A model generated the notes under the pieces. That model saw only the letters and a program-made list of their open reading frames with translations, did not search any database and had not been told where the DNA came from. A program made the position numbers and the translations under genes. From Brevundimonas sp. (lineage in GTDB: Bacteria; Pseudomonadota; Alphaproteobacteria; Caulobacterales; Caulobacteraceae), in the NCBI RefSeq assembly GCF_027487935.1, contig NZ_JAIYCP010000034.1, forward strand, positions 1 through 54,162: a stretch of DNA of 54,162 bases, given 5' to 3'. Positions 1 through 7,638 of this stretch are shown piece by piece; position 1 is the stretch's first letter; each line of letters begins with the position of its first letter.

Positions 1-19
1 CCCTGAACACCGTTCCCGA

Positions 20-49
20 TTGACCTGATCGGACCGCGCGAGCTACCAA
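20..49 (+). promoter_or_regulatory. Putative housekeeping promoter of tRNA-Leu(CAA)
   Basis: TTGACC at 20-25 followed by GCTACCAA at 42-49 resembles the Caulobacter sigma-73 consensus (TTGACG-type -35 box and GCTANAWC-type -10 box). It lies about 30 bases upstream of the mature tRNA 5' end. The spacer is slightly longer than the usual 10-14, so this is a plausible but untested call. Confidence 0.45.
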
Positions 50-80
50 GCGCGCCTGCCGAAGCGAGCAACCGGCCTGT

Positions 81-165
81 GCGGGCGTGGTGGAACTGGT
101 AGACGCGCCGGACTCAAAATCCGGTTCCGAGAGGAGTGTCGGTTCGAGCCCGACCGCCCGCACCA
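81..165 (+). tRNA. tRNA-Leu (anticodon CAA)
   Basis: The acceptor stem GCGGGCG pairs with CGCCCGC (155-161). The anticodon loop CTCAAAA gives anticodon CAA, and a long variable arm typical of class II tRNAs is present. The T-arm contains GGTTCGAGCC, and CCA is encoded at 163-165. It reads leucine UUG codons. Confidence 0.96.
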
Positions 166-194
166 TCCTGCTTCGCCCTTCGGGCTTCGCAGGA
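166..194 (+). terminator. Hairpin directly after tRNA-Leu(CAA)
   Basis: TCCTGC (166-171) pairs with GCAGGA (189-194) and an inner GCCC pairs with GGGC. It starts at the base after CCA. No T-tract follows, so it may be a processing or stop hairpin for the tRNA transcript, or act for arsC from the other side. Confidence 0.35.
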
Positions 195-228
195 CCCGTC
201 CCGGCAGATCAGGCGAAGCAGGGCCGGT

Positions 229-630
229 TCAGACCACCTGGCCGTCTTCCTTGACGAAGCGGTCCGGCGCTTGCTCCAGCAGGTCGAACACCTTTTCCGA
301 CGGGCGGCACAGGGCGGCCCCCTTCGGCGTGCGTACGATCGGGCGGTTGACCAGCACCGGATGGGTGACCATGGCGGCAAGGATGGCGGTGTCCGGGGTG
401 CCGGGGTCCAGCAGGCCGAGTTCGGTCGCCGGAGAGCCCTTCTCGCGCATGGCTTCGCGCGGCGTCAGGCCGGCCTTGGCGAACAGGGCCTTCAACTGAT
501 CGACGGTCCAGCCGGCTTTCAGATATTCGACCACCTCGGGCCGGTAGCCGGCGGCCTCGACCATGGCCACGACATTGCGCGAGGTGCCGCAGGCCGGGTT
601 GTGGAAGATGGTGACGGGGAAGTCGGTCAT
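229..630 (-). CDS. arsC: ArsC-family arsenate reductase-like protein
   Basis: 133 aa with the thioredoxin-fold ArsC/Spx architecture. The N-terminal strand carries the NPACGTSRN motif whose single Cys is the arsenate-binding cysteine in glutaredoxin-dependent ArsC. The late segment VLVNRPIVRTPKGAALCRPS contains the conserved Arg pair of the family. The length is typical (115-140 aa). The product would reduce arsenate to arsenite in the cytoplasm using glutathione and glutaredoxin. No arsR, arsB or acr3 lies nearby, so it stands alone and could equally be one of the YfgD-type ArsC paralogues whose substrate is unproven. It is divergent from the MFS gene. Confidence 0.85.
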   Translation of the reverse strand: MTDFPVTIFHNPACGTSRNVVAMVEAAGYRPEVVEYLKAGWTVDQLKALFAKAGLTPREAMREKGSPATELGLLDPGTPDTAILAAMVTHPVLVNRPIVRTPKGAALCRPSEKVFDLLEQAPDRFVKEDGQVV

Positions 631-733
631 GGGGCGCTCCGGGAGGAGGACCTAACATCCGGCCCGGGAGAAATCACCCTCCGCCGCCGTTTCGAGGCTT
701 GCGCCCGCAATCCGCAGCCCGCATCTGACCCCG

Positions 734-1993
734 ATGACTGCGCTTGGCTCCGGACCCGCCGCCCCCGCCTTCAAGGGCCCGGGCTTTCCCGAGTTCGTGG
801 CCCTGATCGCCATGATGATGGCGCTGAACGCCCTGGCCATCGACGCCATGCTGCCCGCCCTACCGGCCATCGGCGATGCCCTGGGCGTGGCATCGGAGAA
901 CGGTCGGCAGTGGGTCATCACCGCCTATCTGCTGGGCTTCGGCATCGCCCAGATCGTCTATGGCCCGCTGGCCGACCGGTTCGGGCGCAAGCCGGTTCTG
1001 ATGACCGGACTGGCCCTCTATGTCGTGTTCAGTCTGCTGGCGGCGTTTTCACCGACGTTCGAACTGCTGATCGCGGCCCGGGTCGGCACAGGGATCGGCG
1101 CGGCGGCCCTGCGGGTGCTGGCCGTGTCGATCGTGCGCGACCGCTATTCGGGGCGGACCATGGCGCGGGTGATGTCTCTGAGTTTTCTGGTCTTCCTCGG
1201 CGTGCCCATCCTGGCCCCGGCGCTGGGCCAGCTGGTCCTGACCATGGCCCCCTGGCGCGGGGTCTTCGGCGTGCTGGCGGCCGCCGGCACCGCCTTCGCG
1301 ATCTGGGCCGCGATCCGCCTGCCCGAGACCCTGCATCCGGAGGACCGGATGCCGATCCAGGTCGGCCGCATCGCCTCGGCCTTCCGCCTGGCCCTGACCA
1401 ACCGGCGGTCCATCGGCTATACCCTCGCCATCACGGCCATCTCGGGGGCCCTGTTCGGCTTCATCAATTCCAGCCAGCAGATCTTCTTCGACGTCTTCCA
1501 TGAGCCGGGCCTGTTCACCGTCCTGTTCGGCGCGGTTGCGGGCGGCATAGCGGTGGCCTCCCTGCTCAATGCGCGGCTGGTCGAGCGGCTGGGGTCGCGA
1601 CTGATCTCGCACACGGCCCTGCTGGGCTTCATCACCATGTCGACGATCCATGCGGCGGTGGCGGTGTCGGGCCATGAGACGATCTGGACCTTCGCTGTCC
1701 TGCAGGCCCTGACCATGTTCTGCTTCGGCTTCATCGCCGGCAATTTCGGCGCCATGGCCATGGAGCCGATGGGCCATATCGCGGGCACGGCCTCGTCAGC
1801 CCAGGGGTTCATCTCGACCACCGGCGGGGCGACACTGGGCTTTCTGATCGGCCAGCAGTTCAACGGCTCGACCGTGCCGATGACGACCGGCTTCGTCCTG
1901 CTGGGTCTGGCGGCACTGGTCTTCGTCCTGTTCGCGGAGCGCGGACAGCTGTTCCGGGCGCGGAACCTGCCTGCGGTTCCGGCCGCCTCTTGA
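734..1993 (+). CDS. MFS drug-resistance transporter, Bcr/CflA type
   Basis: 419 aa with about twelve hydrophobic segments. The loop-2 signature GPLADRFGRKPVL after TM2 and the early ALNALAIDAMLPALPAIGDALG segment with an Asp in TM1 match the DHA1 drug:proton antiporters of the Bcr/CflA group. It would export hydrophobic drugs or small metabolites across the inner membrane using the proton gradient. It starts at an ATG about 100 bases from the divergent arsC start. No regulator is adjacent, so the substrate cannot be inferred. Confidence 0.88.
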   Translation: MTALGSGPAAPAFKGPGFPEFVALIAMMMALNALAIDAMLPALPAIGDALGVASENGRQWVITAYLLGFGIAQIVYGPLADRFGRKPVLMTGLALYVVFSLLAAFSPTFELLIAARVGTGIGAAALRVLAVSIVRDRYSGRTMARVMSLSFLVFLGVPILAPALGQLVLTMAPWRGVFGVLAAAGTAFAIWAAIRLPETLHPEDRMPIQVGRIASAFRLALTNRRSIGYTLAITAISGALFGFINSSQQIFFDVFHEPGLFTVLFGAVAGGIAVASLLNARLVERLGSRLISHTALLGFITMSTIHAAVAVSGHETIWTFAVLQALTMFCFGFIAGNFGAMAMEPMGHIAGTASSAQGFISTTGGATLGFLIGQQFNGSTVPMTTGFVLLGLAALVFVLFAERGQLFRARNLPAVPAAS

Positions 1994-2047
1994 TCTTTCC
2001 GGCCGGACGGGGCGTTGTCCGCAGCGTTGACGTTCAAGGACACAGTC

Positions 2048-4060
2048 ATGTTCCGCACGCTGCTTTCGGCCCTCTCGACGGCTCTCATCGTCGCGGCCTG
2101 TGCCACGCTCCCATCAGCGGCCCCTGACGCGGCACCGATGCCGTCATCGCCCCCAGCGGTCACAGCCGCCGACATCGGCAGGATGTTCTACGGCGTTCGG
2201 CAGTGGCCGGAACCGATACCCGGGGTGCGCGACGTTCACTCCCACGCCCGGCCGGAAATCGCCCGCGTGGTGAATGTTTCACTGCTGCTGACTGCGGATT
2301 TCGACGCCAAGGTTCTCTCGGGCACTGCCCAACTCGGCGTCATCGGCCGGCCGGGCGCGGACCACGTTGTTCTCGACACGCGGAACCTGGACATCCACTG
2401 GGTCATAGGTGGCGACAAGGTGCTGCGTTACGAACTCGGGCCCGAGGATCCGATTCTTGGCCGGTCGCTGACCGTGTGGTTCGACACGCCGACGACAGCG
2501 GAAGACAATTTCCGCACCGTCGTAATCGCCTATTCGACGCGTCCGGATGCCGCCGCCCTGCAATGGCTCAAGCCGGAACAGACCGCCGGCGGCCAGAAGC
2601 CCTATCTGTTCAGCCAAGGGCAGGCCATCCTGACCCGCACCTGGATTCCCACCCAGGACAGCCCCGGCATTCGACAGTCCTGGCAGGCCGGTATTGATGT
2701 GCCCGCTGGCCTGAGAGCCGTCATGAGCGGTGAGATGCGTTCGCCCGACGAGGGCGAAATCCCGACCTTGTACCACCAGGAGACGGGGCAACGGCGCTGG
2801 AACTTCCGCATGACCAATCCGGTCCCGCCGTATCTGATTGCGATTGCTGTCGGCGATGTCGCCTTCGCGCCGATCGATGAGCGCACCGGCGTCTGGACCG
2901 AGCCTTCGATGCTGCATGCCGCCGAGGCTGAACTGGCCCCCACGGCCGGGATGGTCGATGCGGCCGAGGCGCTCTACGGCCCCTATCGCTGGGGCCGCTA
3001 TGACCTGCTGGTCCTGCCGCCCAGCTTCCCCTTCGGCGGGATGGAGAATCCGCGCCTGACCTTCGCCACCCCGACCATCATCGCCGGCGACCAGTCGCTG
3101 GTCAGTCTGGTGGCGCATGAGCTGGCGCACAGCTGGTCGGGCAATCTGGTCACCAATGCCACCTGGGACGACTTCTGGCTCAATGAGGGGTTCACCGTCT
3201 ATTTCGAGAACCGGATCATGGAGGCGGTCTATGGCCGCGACCGCGCCCTGATGCTGCAGTCGCTGGGCTGGGGCGACCTGCAGTCGGTCCTCGCGAGACT
3301 GCCCCCCGAAGACACCCGGCTGAAGCTCAACCTGGTCGGACGTGATCCCGACGAGGGCATGAACGATGTGGCCTATGAGAAGGGCGCGGCCCTGCTGTTC
3401 ACCATCGAGCGGATTGTCGGACGCGAACGGTTCGATGTCTGGCTGAAGGGCTATTTCGAGCGCAACGCCTTCCGGCCGATGACCACGGAGATGTTCCTCG
3501 CGGACATCCGCACCCATCTGGTCACGACCCGCGCCCTGGAAGACCAGCTGATGATGGACGCCTGGATCTATCAGTCGGGCATGCCGTCGAACTGGGTGCC
3601 GCCGGTGTCGGGGGCCTTTGCGCCGGTGGATGCGGCGGCCCGGTCCTTCCATGCCGGTGGCCCGGCCGCTGCGGTGCCCTGGGCCGGCTGGTCGACGCAG
3701 GAGCGCCAGCGCTTCCTCGCCTGGCGTCCCGAGGGCCGCGTCGCGGGCGCCGACTGGCTGACCCCGGCCCAGCTGGCCGATCTGGAGGCGACCCTGAAGC
3801 TGCGCGAGGAAGGCAATGCCGAGCTGGTGTTCGCCTGGCTGCAGATCGCGGTCCAGCACCACTACCAGCCTGCCGTGCCGACGCTGGAGCGGTTCCTGAC
3901 CACCATGGGGCGGCGCAAATTCGTCCTGCCGCTGTTCACCAGCCTGTGGGCCGAGGGCGACTGGGGCCGGGGCATCGCCACGTCGCTGTATGCCCGGGCT
4001 CGCCCCGGCTATCACCCGGTGACGACCAATTCGGTCGATGCCGTGGTGGGTCGCCCCTGA
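2048..4060 (+). CDS. M1-family zinc aminopeptidase, lipoprotein
   Basis: 670 aa. The ATG at 2048 is chosen over an upstream TTG because CAAGGA lies just ahead and the product then begins with a lipoprotein signal peptide ending in a VAAC lipobox. The zinc site is H357-E358-x-x-H361 with E380 in LNEGF, and the exopeptidase motif appears as GGMENP rather than GAMEN, as in leukotriene A4 hydrolase and cold-active aminopeptidases. The C-terminal part resembles the helical LTA4H domain. It probably trims N-terminal residues from peptides in the periplasm. The next gene follows after 3 bases, suggesting co-transcription. Confidence 0.9.
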   Translation: MFRTLLSALSTALIVAACATLPSAAPDAAPMPSSPPAVTAADIGRMFYGVRQWPEPIPGVRDVHSHARPEIARVVNVSLLLTADFDAKVLSGTAQLGVIGRPGADHVVLDTRNLDIHWVIGGDKVLRYELGPEDPILGRSLTVWFDTPTTAEDNFRTVVIAYSTRPDAAALQWLKPEQTAGGQKPYLFSQGQAILTRTWIPTQDSPGIRQSWQAGIDVPAGLRAVMSGEMRSPDEGEIPTLYHQETGQRRWNFRMTNPVPPYLIAIAVGDVAFAPIDERTGVWTEPSMLHAAEAELAPTAGMVDAAEALYGPYRWGRYDLLVLPPSFPFGGMENPRLTFATPTIIAGDQSLVSLVAHELAHSWSGNLVTNATWDDFWLNEGFTVYFENRIMEAVYGRDRALMLQSLGWGDLQSVLARLPPEDTRLKLNLVGRDPDEGMNDVAYEKGAALLFTIERIVGRERFDVWLKGYFERNAFRPMTTEMFLADIRTHLVTTRALEDQLMMDAWIYQSGMPSNWVPPVSGAFAPVDAAARSFHAGGPAAAVPWAGWSTQERQRFLAWRPEGRVAGADWLTPAQLADLEATLKLREEGNAELVFAWLQIAVQHHYQPAVPTLERFLTTMGRRKFVLPLFTSLWAEGDWGRGIATSLYARARPGYHPVTTNSVDAVVGRP

Positions 4061-4063
4061 GCC

Positions 4064-5377
4064 ATGCGCCCGGATCGCCGCAGCCTGATCGCCGCCGCCG
4101 CGGTCCTGCCCTGGATCGGCAGTGCCGCGCGCGCAGGCACGGAGGCCGGGACGCTCGCCGCCCTGGCCGATCCGGCCCGGCCGGACACGGTCATGGGCGT
4201 CGGCGTGATCGCCCGGGACGGTGCCGGGCGGGTGGTGCTGGAAGAGGCCCACGGGTCGGGGCGGCTGACGGTCGGCGGCAGCTTGCGGACCCGCCCCTTC
4301 ACCCTCGACACGCCGATGCGGATCGCCTCGGTCACCAAGCTGGTGGCCATTACCGCGCTGATGACCCTGGTCGAGGCGGGCCGGCTCTCGCTCGACGACG
4401 ACGCGGGTGATCTGGCGGGCTTTCGCCTGCGCCATCCGGACCATCCGGACATCCGCATCACCCCCGCCATGCTGGCCAGTCACACCTCGAGCCTGCGCAA
4501 CGGCCCCAGCTATCCGGTCCCGCTCGGGCATCATCTGGCCGAGGCCTTCACCGCCGGCGGGCGGCATTTCGACGACGGCGGCTGGTTCGCCCCGGCGTCC
4601 GAGCCGCCGGGCTTCTTCGCCTATGCCGATGTCAATTTCGCCGTCCTCGCCCAGATCGCGGAGCGGGTGTCCGGCGAGCGGTTCGACCGTTTCCTGAAAC
4701 GCACCACGCTGGACCCGCTGGGCCTTTACAGCGGGCTGAACTGGAGCGGCGTGCCCGACAGCGTCCGCGCCCGCGCCTCCGCCGCCTGCCGGCCGGTCGA
4801 CGGGGTCTGGGAGCCGCAGGTCGATGGCGAGGTTGCCCCCGCCCCGGCCATTCGCGTCACCACCCCGGCCGAGACCCCCGGCCTGACGGCGGATGACTAT
4901 GTCCCCGGCGAGAACGGCTTTGTCTTTTCGCCCCAGGGCGGGCTGCGGGCCTCGGTCCGCGACCTCGACCGGCTGGCCCGGTCCTATGCCGGTCATGACG
5001 GCGTTCCGAAGATGGTCGCGCGTGAGACCATAGAACGCATGAGCGCGCCGCTCTGGACCTGGGATCCCGCAGCCCCGAACGGCGATCCGGACCGGGGCCT
5101 GCTCCAGAGCTATGGCCTGTCGGTACACATCCTGACCGGGCGCGAGGGCGACGCCTTCCTGGGTCCCGATTCGCGGGACTGGCGCGGTCATTTCGGCATC
5201 GCCTACGGCCTGCAGTCCGGCCTGTTCTGGAACCGGCGGGACGGCCGCACCCTGACCTATATGATCTCCGGCACGCCCCGGGACGGCGAGGGCCTGTCGG
5301 GTGCGCGCTCGGCCGCCGCTCCGTGGGAGGAGTTGATTTTCGACGCCGCCCTGGCCGCCTTTGCCGGGCGCGGGTGA
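4064..5377 (+). CDS. Serine hydrolase, class C beta-lactamase-like
   Basis: 437 aa. The N-terminus has twin arginines, a hydrophobic stretch and an ARA cleavage site, so export is likely, possibly by Tat. The catalytic motifs of the beta-lactamase/DD-peptidase clan are visible: S89-V-T-K92, Y187-A-D as the YxN element, and a late HFG in place of KTG/HxG. The family includes esterases, D-aminopeptidases and DD-carboxypeptidase-like proteins, so activity against beta-lactams should not be assumed. It follows the M1 peptidase by 3 bases, suggesting an exported peptide or ester hydrolysis pair. Confidence 0.86.
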   Translation: MRPDRRSLIAAAAVLPWIGSAARAGTEAGTLAALADPARPDTVMGVGVIARDGAGRVVLEEAHGSGRLTVGGSLRTRPFTLDTPMRIASVTKLVAITALMTLVEAGRLSLDDDAGDLAGFRLRHPDHPDIRITPAMLASHTSSLRNGPSYPVPLGHHLAEAFTAGGRHFDDGGWFAPASEPPGFFAYADVNFAVLAQIAERVSGERFDRFLKRTTLDPLGLYSGLNWSGVPDSVRARASAACRPVDGVWEPQVDGEVAPAPAIRVTTPAETPGLTADDYVPGENGFVFSPQGGLRASVRDLDRLARSYAGHDGVPKMVARETIERMSAPLWTWDPAAPNGDPDRGLLQSYGLSVHILTGREGDAFLGPDSRDWRGHFGIAYGLQSGLFWNRRDGRTLTYMISGTPRDGEGLSGARSAAAPWEELIFDAALAAFAGRG

Positions 5378-5485
5378 CGCTCCCGGCCCTGTGACCACGC
5401 CCCACCTTCCCTTCGCGCCTCTCCGCCCCTAGTTTCCGCCCGACAAACGGCGGCCAACGCCGACACGCGCTTTCAGGAGCCCCCC

Positions 5486-6589
5486 ATGCATGACGCCCCC
5501 CAAACCGACGCGGCCGCGCGCCTCGACAAGGAAAACCCGCTGGGCGTCGACGGCTTTGAATTCGTCGAATTCACCGGCCCCGATCCGGCGGCCATGGTGG
5601 CGCGGCTGGAGCTGATGGGGTTCACCGCCACCCATGTGAACCCGGCCAATGATGTGGTGCGCCTGAAACAGGGCGACATCACCATGCTGGTCCACCGCTC
5701 GCCCAAGGGGCAGGCGGCCGCCTTCGCCGGTGAGCACGGCCCCTCGGCCAACGGCATGGCCTTCCGCGTCCGTGATGCGAAATCGGCCTTCGAGGGCGCG
5801 GTGTCGCGCGGTGCCAAGCCGGCCGAGGGTCACGAGGGCGGGGCCCTGGCCGGCGGCTATCCCTATGTGCTGCAGGGCATCGGCGGCTCGCTGCTCTACA
5901 TCATCGACGCCTATGGCGAGGCCGGCTCCCTCTATGACAGCTGGGACGAGATCGAGGGCTGGGAAGAGGCCGAGCGCAAGAATTCGGTGAACCTGTTCAG
6001 CCTCGACCACCTGACCCACAACGTCCGGCGCGGCCAGATGCGCACCTGGTCCGGCTTCTACGGCGACGTCTTCGCCTTCGAGGAGCAGAAATACTTCAAC
6101 ATCAAGGGCAAGGCGACCGGCCTGCTGTCCCAGGCGATGATCGCCCCCGACCGCGCCATCCGCATCCCGCTGAACGAGAGCCAGGACGAGAACAGCCAGA
6201 TCGAGGAATTCCTGCGCCGCTACAATGGCGAGGGCATCCAGCACATCGCACTGGCGACCGACAATATCTTCGAGACGGTGGAAGAGCTGAAGCGTCGCGG
6301 CATTCCCTTCCAGGATACGATCGAGACCTATTTCGACCTGATCGACAAACGCCTGCCCAACCACGGCGAGGACGTGGCCCGGATGCGGCTGAACCGCATC
6401 CTGATCGACGGCTCGGACGAGGACGGCCTGCTGCTGCAGATCTTCACCCAGGACACCTTCGGTCCGATCTTCTTCGAGATCATCCAGCGCAAGGGCAACC
6501 AGGCGTTCGGCGAGGGCAATTTCCAGGCCCTGTTCGACTCCATCGAGCTGGACCAGATCCGGCGCGGCGTCATCAAGGTAGATGCGTAA
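5486..6589 (+). CDS. hppD: 4-hydroxyphenylpyruvate dioxygenase
   Basis: 367 aa with two VOC-fold halves, the usual size for bacterial HPPD. The iron ligands appear as H175 in LDHLTH, H253 in IQHIA and E331 in FFEIIQRKG. It converts 4-hydroxyphenylpyruvate, O2 and an internal 2-oxo acid into homogentisate and CO2 in tyrosine catabolism. An AGGAGCC ribosome-binding site precedes the ATG. No other tyrosine degradation gene (hmgA, fahA, maiA) is in the window. The 3' end overlaps the next small ORF by 8 bases. Confidence 0.97.
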   Translation: MHDAPQTDAAARLDKENPLGVDGFEFVEFTGPDPAAMVARLELMGFTATHVNPANDVVRLKQGDITMLVHRSPKGQAAAFAGEHGPSANGMAFRVRDAKSAFEGAVSRGAKPAEGHEGGALAGGYPYVLQGIGGSLLYIIDAYGEAGSLYDSWDEIEGWEEAERKNSVNLFSLDHLTHNVRRGQMRTWSGFYGDVFAFEEQKYFNIKGKATGLLSQAMIAPDRAIRIPLNESQDENSQIEEFLRRYNGEGIQHIALATDNIFETVEELKRRGIPFQDTIETYFDLIDKRLPNHGEDVARMRLNRILIDGSDEDGLLLQIFTQDTFGPIFFEIIQRKGNQAFGEGNFQALFDSIELDQIRRGVIKVDA

Positions 6590-6767
6590 GCCGCCGTACT
6601 GGCTGCCCTGGCTCGGCCCGCTGCTCGCGGCCGTGGTCGGGGCCGCGGTCGGCGAATACGGCCTCGGCGGCGGCTTCTGGACGGTCCTGATCGCCGCGCT
6701 GGTGGGCGGGTTTGCGCCGATCGTGGGGTATCGCGTTTGGGTGTGGCGGGTGCGGCGGCGGGGGTAG
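6582..6767 (+). CDS. Small membrane protein, unknown
   Basis: 61 aa with two hydrophobic segments (about residues 7-24 and 32-53) separated by a Gly-rich turn, ending in an Arg-rich tail (WRVRRRG). This suggests a hairpin membrane protein with a cytoplasmic C-terminus. The ATG lies inside the last codons of hppD, giving an 8-base overlap consistent with translational coupling. No family is recognised. The overlap and the two clean membrane helices support a real gene. Confidence 0.6.
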   Translation: MRKPPYWLPWLGPLLAAVVGAAVGEYGLGGGFWTVLIAALVGGFAPIVGYRVWVWRVRRRG

Positions 6768-6775
6768 GCTGAAGT

Positions 6776-7330
6776 TCAGGGCACCCGGCTCGGCGTCAGC
6801 GGTCCCCAGCATCGCAGTAGCGCCGATACGGCGTCATGCCCCCACCGACTGTAGTCGTTGCCCCCGGCCACTTCGACCGAGGCATAGGAACCGTCGGCGG
6901 TCTCGGACGCGAACGCCAGCCGGGTCGAGAAGCCGTCCTTCCTTGAGGGCGACATCGGCAGGGCCGCGCCGGGTTCGCCGCCGTGAGCGACGGACGGCAT
7001 CGGCCGGACCTGTAACGGCGGCAGGGTTGCGAAAGACAGGGCGATCGTGCGCAATGCGGGGCAGGCGTCGGAGTCGATGGTTTCGGTCCCTCTTTCGGAG
7101 GTGCGCGTCGCCGTCCATGAGCGACCTTCCAGCTCCGCCCCGGTTCGCGCGTAAACGGGCTGGCCCGCCTCGATGACGATCGAATGAGCGATTGTGTAAG
7201 GCCGGTCTTCGGTGACCGTGATGGTCACCAACCGGTCGGACGGTATCTGGCGATCCTGGGCGCTGGCGATGGCGGGCGTGCTCAGTAGCACTGTGAGGAC
7301 GCCAAATCGGACGAAGCTGCGGCAATCCAT
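6776..7330 (-). CDS. Secreted protein of unknown function
   Basis: 184 aa. A signal peptide ends in AIASAQ, and AGGAG lies 6 bases upstream of the ATG. The mature protein is polar, mostly predicted beta, and has two Cys (in SDACP and LLRCWG) that could form a disulphide in the periplasm. No domain is recognised. It is convergent with the small membrane protein and lies beside the palindrome cluster at 7407-7625. Confidence 0.7.
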   Translation of the reverse strand: MDCRSFVRFGVLTVLLSTPAIASAQDRQIPSDRLVTITVTEDRPYTIAHSIVIEAGQPVYARTGAELEGRSWTATRTSERGTETIDSDACPALRTIALSFATLPPLQVRPMPSVAHGGEPGAALPMSPSRKDGFSTRLAFASETADGSYASVEVAGGNDYSRWGHDAVSALLRCWGPLTPSRVP

Positions 7331-7406
7331 GATCGGCTCCTATTTGTGTCGGGCACGATGCCATCATCGGAGTGCAGTCACCACATCCCACGGAAGGCGA
7401 TGAACG

Positions 7407-7625
7407 CTTGTCATCCCGGACGCCGCGCAGCGGCGATCCGGGACGCTTGTGCCCACCACTCGTTCACCCTCCCGGACGCTGCGTCAGCAGCGAGCCGGGA
7501 GACGGGTCAGGTCACAGCGCGGCACCCGCCCGTCTCCCGGCTCAGCCCTGCGGGCTGTCCGGGAGGGACAGATGGAAAGCCCGTCCCGTCCCCGATCTCC
7601 GCTTCGCTCCGTCGGGGATGACAAG
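7407..7625. repeat. Mosaic of four GC-rich palindromes bounded by an 11-bp inverted repeat
   Basis: CTTGTCATCCC (7407-7417) is repeated in exact inverse at 7615-7625. Between them lie four hairpins: about 7415-7442 (CCCGGA/TCCGGG arms), 7470-7500 (CTCCCGG/CCGGGAG arms), 7533-7566 (CTCCCGG/CCGGGAG arms) and about 7590-7617 (CCCCGA/TCGGGG arms). GAGACGGG near 7500 also pairs with CCCGTCTC near 7535. It looks like a REP/RIRM-type palindromic unit and fills the gap between the secreted protein and dnaE2. No convincing gene is seen inside. Confidence 0.75.
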
Positions 7626-7638
7626 GACCGCGCCACCC

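Noticed and set aside
229..630. An arsenic resistance operon
   Set aside because: Only the ArsC-like gene is present; no arsR, arsB, acr3 or arsH is adjacent.
2279..5398. A 1039-codon open frame on the minus strand
   Set aside because: It lies opposite the M1 peptidase and serine hydrolase genes, both of which have full catalytic motifs. Its translation is Gly/Arg/Gln-rich without recognisable domains, as expected for an antisense frame in GC-rich DNA.
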